Assembly: GCA_035493895.1 (NCBI GenBank)
Contig: DATJHM010000295.1
Location: forward strand, 1 to 8,992
DNA from: DATJHM01 sp035493895
Lineage (GTDB): Bacteria; Chloroflexota; Ktedonobacteria; Ktedonobacterales; Ktedonobacteraceae
Length of the DNA: 8,992 nt
Direction: 5' to 3'
Made by a program: the position numbers and the translations under genes. The notes below the pieces were generated by a model. That model made no database searches, had not been told where the DNA came from, and was given only the letters and a program-made list of their open reading frames with translations. Of the stretch, positions 5,864-8,992 are shown piece after piece (positions within the stretch are counted from its first letter, which is position 1; each line of letters opens with the position of its first letter).

Positions 5864-6528
5864 TCAAGTAAGGCAAAGAAGCGCGCAGGTGAACCCTCCG
5901 CCCCGCTCATCTTGATACAGGGCGCAAAGAATTGGAAGCGTGTACCCAGAGGTAATTGTGAAAGGTTCGTCATTTGCTGCATGAGAAGCGCATTGCGTTG
6001 TAGGATGATCTGGTGAATGATAGAATCTTCAGAGGTAAAAGAAGGGAAGCGCGCACAGTATTCACTGAAACAATCGAAGCCAATCGCTCTGGCACCACGG
6101 TCAAGTAGCCAGTGGGCAGCTTCGGGCGTGCAGTAGGGGGAGTGGAGATAGTAATCAGGGAACGTGCCCCACATACGCTCCGTCCAATCCGTGCGTACCA
6201 GCACGATATCGCCGGAGCGGACCTCAGCGCCAGCAGCCATGATGCGTTCCAGCGTAATGGGCTGGTCAGGGCCAAGATCATGCACATCGAGCACGAGAGC
6301 CTGACCACACAGCCTCTCCAGACCAACATCAGCCGCAACCTCACCGTTCTCAGTGACGTGAGCCGAGAAGTCCACATGTGAGCCAGTGTGGAGCACCATG
6401 TCCACCGAAGAGGCACGCCAATAGCCAGGGCCGCGATAGGATGGCGTGAGCGTCAAGCGTTTATTGACGGAGGGAGGACTCAACGTTTCAGGGCCAATAG
6501 TCACAGTCAGGTCGACGAGATGCATCAT
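5857..6528 (-). CDS. Cyclase family metal-dependent hydrolase (kynurenine formamidase-like)
   Basis: This 223-residue protein is of the cyclase family (PF04199), which hydrolyses formamides, lactams or ring amides using a metal centre, as in bacterial kynurenine formamidase and isatin hydrolase. The metal motif HTGSHVDFSAH is at 47-57 and the second-half His is H172. In relatives a Glu twelve residues later, in an E-x-[LM]-x-N-L context, completes the site; here that position is Gln184 (QQMTNL). The ATG at 6528 is chosen because AGGAGG (6540-6535) lies 6 nt upstream; the longer frame from a GTG at 6558 would bury that site. It has no signal peptide. It is the first gene of the operon, and its stop abuts the damaged Mo subunit. 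A ring-opening role after hydroxylation is plausible but unproven. Confidence 0.85.
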   Translation of the reverse strand: MMHLVDLTVTIGPETLSPPSVNKRLTLTPSYRGPGYWRASSVDMVLHTGSHVDFSAHVTENGEVAADVGLERLCGQALVLDVHDLGPDQPITLERIMAAGAEVRSGDIVLVRTDWTERMWGTFPDYYLHSPYCTPEAAHWLLDRGARAIGFDCFSEYCARFPSFTSEDSIIHQIILQRNALLMQQMTNLSQLPLGTRFQFFAPCIKMSGAEGSPARFFALLDA

Positions 6529-6570
6529 AGCATTCCTCCTGCCATGGAGTGAAAACACCTGTACAGGGCC

Positions 6571-6598
6571 TTGATAGTTCGGTAAACGACATCGTCAA
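6571..6598 (-). promoter_or_regulatory. Promoter of the cyclase/Mo-hydroxylase operon
   Basis: On the minus strand TTGACG (6598-6593) and TATCAA (6576-6571) are separated by 16 bp, about 40 bp upstream of the cyclase start. The -10 box lies in the left arm of the 6572-6607 inverted repeat, and the -35 box abuts the right arm. Confidence 0.5.
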
Positions 6599-6607
6599 GA
6601 ACTATCA
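6572..6607. promoter_or_regulatory. Candidate operator I, 9-bp inverted repeat
   Basis: TGATAGTTC (6572-6580) is the exact reverse complement of GAACTATCA (6599-6607). The arm-to-arm distance is about 27 bp centre to centre, and the arms bracket the -35 and cover the -10 of the operon promoter. This is a suitable target for a dimeric XRE regulator; binding is inferred. Confidence 0.5.
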
Positions 6608-6651
6608 TAATACTGAAGAAAGTTGAGAAATATTGAAGTTTCCAGTATTAT
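6607..6651. promoter_or_regulatory. Candidate operator II, 9-bp inverted repeat with internal direct repeat
   Basis: ATAATACTG (6607-6615) is the exact reverse complement of CAGTATTAT (6643-6651). Inside, TACTGAAG (6611-6618) and TATTGAAG (6631-6638) form a direct repeat with a 20-bp period, about two helical turns. The right arm coincides with the regulator's own -10 box, so binding here would give autoregulation. Confidence 0.5.
6623..6651 (+). promoter_or_regulatory. Promoter of the XRE-cupin regulator
   Basis: TTGAGA (6623-6628) and TATTAT (6646-6651) are spaced by exactly 17 bp, and the ATG follows at 6688 with AAGAGGA (6674-6680) as the ribosome site. The -10 lies in the right arm of operator II. 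Confidence 0.55.
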
Positions 6652-6687
6652 AGAAGATAGAAGAGAATTTGTCAAGAGGACAGGAAG

Positions 6688-7293
6688 ATGAAAGAATTAC
6701 AGACGAATCGGTTGGGAGCATTGATCCGGGCGCGCCGTCGAGAGCTTGGTCTGACGCAGGCTGATCTGGCAGCGCGTATCAACAAATCGCCCAGTTATAT
6801 TTCTACGTTGGAGAGCGGTGGGGCGGCCCCTTCGCTCAACACGCTACGCCATATTGCAAGCGTGTTGGATACGGTGGCGGCCTATTTTTTCGAGCAAGTG
6901 CCGGGCAGCAACGAGAACAGTGAACAGCCGCCAGCAAAGGGGAACGGGCGTCTGCGCGTCGTGCGGCCCGAAACGCGGAAGGTGCTCATTGATCCGGCGC
7001 GCGGGAATGTGCGTTGGGAATTGATCTCGCCTGATCTTCAGCGGCGCATGGAAGTGGTGCATATGCAAGTGGAGCCGGGGGCAACGATTGGCGAAGAGGA
7101 GTGGCTGGTGCATGAGGGAGAAGAGTGCGGCATCGTCCTGGATGGGGCATTAGAGATTGAGTTCGAGGATGAAACATTCAGGCTTGGTAGCGGTGACAGC
7201 CTGTACTTCCCCAGCACACGGCCACATCGCATTCATAATCGTTCTGCACACACTGCTACGGCAATATGGATTATTACGCCGCCGTCGTTCTAA
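6688..7293 (+). CDS. XRE family transcriptional regulator with C-terminal cupin sensor domain
   Basis: This 201-residue DNA-binding regulator has an HTH_3 domain at about 9-63 (LIRARRRELGLTQADLAARI, with SPSYISTLESG as the recognition helix at 34-44). A linker of about 50 residues follows, then a cupin barrel at about 122-196. The cupin shows the metal-type signature: H142 in VHEGEE, E146, and GDSLYFPSTRPH at 169-180 with H180. PuuR-like relatives use this architecture to sense a small catabolite in the cupin and control a neighbouring degradation operon. It is divergent from the cyclase/Mo-hydroxylase operon with a 159-bp shared region full of inverted repeats, so local repression and autoregulation are likely. 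The ligand is unknown. Length and domain order are normal. Confidence 0.92.
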   Translation: MKELQTNRLGALIRARRRELGLTQADLAARINKSPSYISTLESGGAAPSLNTLRHIASVLDTVAAYFFEQVPGSNENSEQPPAKGNGRLRVVRPETRKVLIDPARGNVRWELISPDLQRRMEVVHMQVEPGATIGEEEWLVHEGEECGIVLDGALEIEFEDETFRLGSGDSLYFPSTRPHRIHNRSAHTATAIWIITPPSF

Positions 7294-7307
7294 AAAGCCA
7301 GGAAACG

Positions 7308-7333
7308 GATGTGAAAAACATCATACATTTTTT
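7308..7333 (+). terminator. Weak terminator after the regulator
   Basis: GATGT (7308-7312) pairs with ACATC (7318-7322) over a GAAAA loop. After six bases comes a run of six T (7328-7333). The stem is short and AT-rich, so termination would be leaky. Confidence 0.35.
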
Positions 7334-7467
7334 GTGAGTATACGTCTATTCTTCTTTTTATTCTCAATGTATGCTTTGAATAGTGAAAAATCTTCAAATG
7401 CTCGTTACCGTTTAAGACGTGCCATTGAGAGCGAAAAATGCATAATCCGTGGAGGAGCCCTTCTACT

Positions 7468-7941
7468 ATGACGGAACAGAAAAAAAGCCTTGTGACAAAA
7501 GTCTCGTCTCGCGTCAGCCGTCGTCGCATGCTTCAATTAGGGGCTGCCAGTACGATGGTAGGAGCCTTGAGCGTTGTGGCTCCTACGGCTCATGCGGCAA
7601 CAAAATCGTCGAATGCCGCTTCTAGCGGCTTTCCCGTAGGAAAATGGTCAATTAACGCAAATGGATATACCAGTCTGCTTCAATTTACGGATGTAAATCA
7701 AAATGGTGTGGTCTACGGTGTGGTGTTTGGTAACCCTCTGGTTGGCTTCTGGGATGCTCCTACACGTCGGCTCTCATTTGTGCGCGCGATAAACCTTTCC
7801 TATTGCCAATCCTACCTCGGCACATGGGATAGTCATACGCAAAGTTTCTCTGGAACCTTCGAGGAGTTTTATGGTCCCAGCCATCCAAGCACCAGTACAC
7901 AGACCTACGCCTGGAAAGCAGTCAAATCTTATGACTATTAA
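7468..7941 (+). CDS. Small Tat-exported protein of unknown function
   Basis: This is a 157-residue precursor. The N-terminus has a twin-arginine signal: basic region, SRRRMLQLG at 17-25, a hydrophobic core to about 38, and an AHA cleavage site after residue 43. The folded protein is therefore probably exported by the Tat system. The ~114-residue mature part is polar and beta-rich: VGKWSINANGYTSLLQF at 57-73, then alternating Gly/aromatic strands (VVYGVVFGNPLVGFWD, SYLGTWDSHTQSFSGTF). An initial G-x-W with regular short strands recalls lipocalin- or avidin-like barrels, but no family is recognised. One Cys is present. I use the ATG at 7468, with GGAGGAG at 7451-7457 upstream; an in-frame ATG at 7438 lies before that site and would lengthen the basic region. 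It is a single gene. Confidence 0.8.
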   Translation: MTEQKKSLVTKVSSRVSRRRMLQLGAASTMVGALSVVAPTAHAATKSSNAASSGFPVGKWSINANGYTSLLQFTDVNQNGVVYGVVFGNPLVGFWDAPTRRLSFVRAINLSYCQSYLGTWDSHTQSFSGTFEEFYGPSHPSTSTQTYAWKAVKSYDY

Positions 7942-7951
7942 TAGTCAAATA

Positions 7952-7972
7952 CCCCGGTCTAAAGACACGGGG
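7952..7972 (+). terminator. Hairpin terminator of the Tat-exported protein gene
   Basis: CCCCG (7952-7956) pairs with CGGGG (7968-7972) and GTC (7957-7959) with GAC (7964-7966), with one bulged A at 7967 and a small loop. It lies 10 bp after the stop. It is followed by CTTGGTTA rather than a clean T-run, probably because the intron insertion replaced the original downstream DNA. Confidence 0.6.
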
Positions 7973-7976
7973 CTTG

Positions 7977-8014
7977 GTTAAACTAAGCCGGGCAGTCACC
8001 CGCCCGACTCGTCT
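7977..8014 (-). ncRNA. Group II intron domain VI with candidate branch-point A
   Basis: Read on the minus strand, GTCGGGC pairs with GCCCGGC over the loop GGGTGACT. Below it an internal loop contains an A at 7984. A short basal stem, AGAC with GTTT, closes it. The proposed intron end is AAC at 7979-7977, seven bases past the A, the spacing expected for lariat formation. Confidence 0.55.
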
Positions 8015-8992
8015 TCAGAACCGTGCATGAGGCTTGTCACCTCACACGGCTCCTCAATAGTATGGCTCTTGTCATGAGCACCATGTTTCTGATCGTGGCA
8101 GTGTCGATGAAGAACCTGCAAGTTCGTGTAGGTATCCGTCCCCCCCCAGCGCTTGGGAAGGATGTGATCGATTTCCAAGAGGTCTCCATCTTTAAAGTAG
8201 AGGCTGCACCAGGGACAGTGAACCTTCTGGTCTTTGAGTAGTCTCCCCAGGAGTCCTTTCATCATTGGGTGCTCCTTGAGCCTCTTTGACCAGTAGATCA
8301 GGTTCCCATCGTACGGACTTTTCTTTCCTTCTACTTTGATGTGCCGCTTAATTGCGGTTTCATTGTATCGGTACAAGCGAAGTCCTTCTGGTGTTGCGAA
8401 ATTCCATTGTCCTTCTTTAGTATGCCAGTATTTGTTTGCAATCCATGCCTTTGTTTTATTACGATGCCGTCGTTTTGCCCATGAGTACAGCTTCAGGAAA
8501 ACCTGATGGTCTACTTTCGAAAAATGTTGTTTGCTGCATACCGTGGAGTAGTAGTTCGCCCACCCCTTCACTTTCGGGTTGAGGTGTTTAATGACCGCTA
8601 CTTGTGGGGCAGTTTTTTGATTTCTCAGGCTTGCTTTCACTGTTTGCAGGTGTCTCTGCATAGCTTCTTTGCTTGGAGTGATAATTGTCTTGAACCCAAG
8701 TGTTTTTCCGCGTGTGTTCCGTCCGGTATGTGTTTTGCCTACCGGATATTGGCGTATCTCAAATCCGAGGAAATTGAAGCCAATGTTTCCCTCATACTCT
8801 GTGAGTGTGTGGGATAGCTTGGTCTTGCTTGGCTTCAATTCTAATCCCACGTCTTTGAGCCACTCGGTGATGATCTCCTGAACTTGTTGAATGACTGTCA
8901 GGTCTTCATCAAGCACGACAAAATCATCTGCATATCTTACCACTGTCGGGCTGACTTTGCGGGATGTTGTACCAACTCTCCTGGTGAGTCTT
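7996..8992 (-). CDS. ltrA: Group II intron reverse transcriptase/maturase with HNH endonuclease (5'-partial)
   Basis: The frame is open from the window edge (first full codon at 8991-8989) to TGA at 7998-7996, giving 331 residues. The RT active site YADD is at 20-23. It is followed by the thumb/domain X region, with LNPKVKGWANYY about 137-148, and by SKQHFSKVD and WAKRRH. A C-terminal HNH endonuclease has CPWC (about 259-262), EIDHILPKRWGG (about 274-284), NLQVLH and HRHCHDQKH. The protein splices its own intron RNA and copies it into a new DNA site, the endonuclease nicking the second strand. Only RT blocks before YADD are missing, because they lie outside the window; there is no internal break. 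The last ~20 codons are read from the conserved intron domains V and VI, so the tail is an RNA-constrained extension. Confidence 0.9.
   Translation of the reverse strand, partial: RLTRRVGTTSRKVSPTVVRYADDFVVLDEDLTVIQQVQEIITEWLKDVGLELKPSKTKLSHTLTEYEGNIGFNFLGFEIRQYPVGKTHTGRNTRGKTLGFKTIITPSKEAMQRHLQTVKASLRNQKTAPQVAVIKHLNPKVKGWANYYSTVCSKQHFSKVDHQVFLKLYSWAKRRHRNKTKAWIANKYWHTKEGQWNFATPEGLRLYRYNETAIKRHIKVEGKKSPYDGNLIYWSKRLKEHPMMKGLLGRLLKDQKVHCPWCSLYFKDGDLLEIDHILPKRWGGTDTYTNLQVLHRHCHDQKHGAHDKSHTIEEPCEVTSLMHGSEDESGG
8018..8052 (-). ncRNA. Group II intron domain V
   Basis: On the minus strand the 35 bases start GAGCCGTG and end CACGGTTC, forming the 8-bp lower stem. A two-base bulge (TG) on the 3' side is followed by an upper stem TGAGG/CCTCA with a short apical loop. 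The AGC catalytic triad is at the 5' side. This matches the canonical 34-nt domain V layout (GAGCCGUAUGCGG...CGGUUC). It lies inside the maturase reading frame. Confidence 0.85.

Larger units (their letters stand above)
7977..8992 (-). mobile_element. 3' portion of a group II intron with an RT/HNH maturase (continues beyond the window)
   Basis: The minus strand carries the maturase frame, then a domain V hairpin (8052-8018), then a domain VI stem (GTCGGGC pairing with GCCCGGC around 8009-7987). An unpaired A at 7984 is seven bases before a likely 3' end in AC at 7977. These are the ordered 3' elements of a group II intron. The C-terminal HNH endonuclease argues against class IIC and for a CL- or B-like class. 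The 5' end and GTGYG boundary are off the window. Confidence 0.8.

Noticed and set aside
1..8992. CRISPR array, tRNA, rRNA or riboswitch
   Set aside because: No regularly spaced direct repeats, no cloverleaf with a CCA-proximal stem and no familiar conserved RNA core other than group II intron domains were seen on either strand.

Overview
The window most resembles the chromosome of a spore-forming, mobile-element-rich soil bacterium. Gene content fits Ktedonobacteria (Chloroflexota): a split molybdenum hydroxylase, a DUF2252 protein, a group II intron with an HNH endonuclease, a MITE and roughly 50% GC. That assignment is an impression from gene content, not a computed classification.

Layout, left to right. 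Positions 1-117 are the last 38 codons of a membrane protein, probably an ABC-type permease. Positions 118-819 hold no convincing gene. They carry two non-coding elements: a 149-bp MITE (164-312) with 17-bp inverted ends and a 10-bp target duplication, and a 223-bp foldback (456-678) with perfect 53-bp arms. A YfcE-like metallophosphoesterase (820-1590, minus) is transcribed away from a DUF2252 kinase-like gene (2022-3200, plus). The ~430 bp between them hold stacked small inverted repeats and an extended -10 box.

Positions 3310-6528 (minus) form a tight catabolic operon. Its order of transcription is cyclase-family metal hydrolase, large molybdopterin subunit, medium molybdopterin subunit, then a small EthD-like protein. 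The molybdopterin protein is split into two chains, each half with its own place, as in nicotinate dehydrogenase (NdhL/NdhM). The upstream half looks broken: its N-terminal part is missing and a one-base frameshift lies near 5765. No FAD or 2Fe-2S subunit gene is present. Divergent from this operon is an XRE-cupin regulator (6688-7293). The shared 159-bp region carries promoters in both directions overlapped by two 9-bp inverted repeats. This is a plausible self-contained regulator-plus-operon for oxidising and hydrolysing a ring compound, with the Mo enzyme apparently decaying.

Positions 7468-7941 encode a small Tat-exported beta-rich protein of unknown function, followed by a hairpin terminator. 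Directly after that, in the opposite orientation, lies the 3' part of a group II intron (7977 to the window end). It encodes a reverse transcriptase/maturase with a C-terminal HNH endonuclease. The maturase reading frame runs through intron domain V and stops inside domain VI.

Genes were read by eye from motifs; no database search was run.
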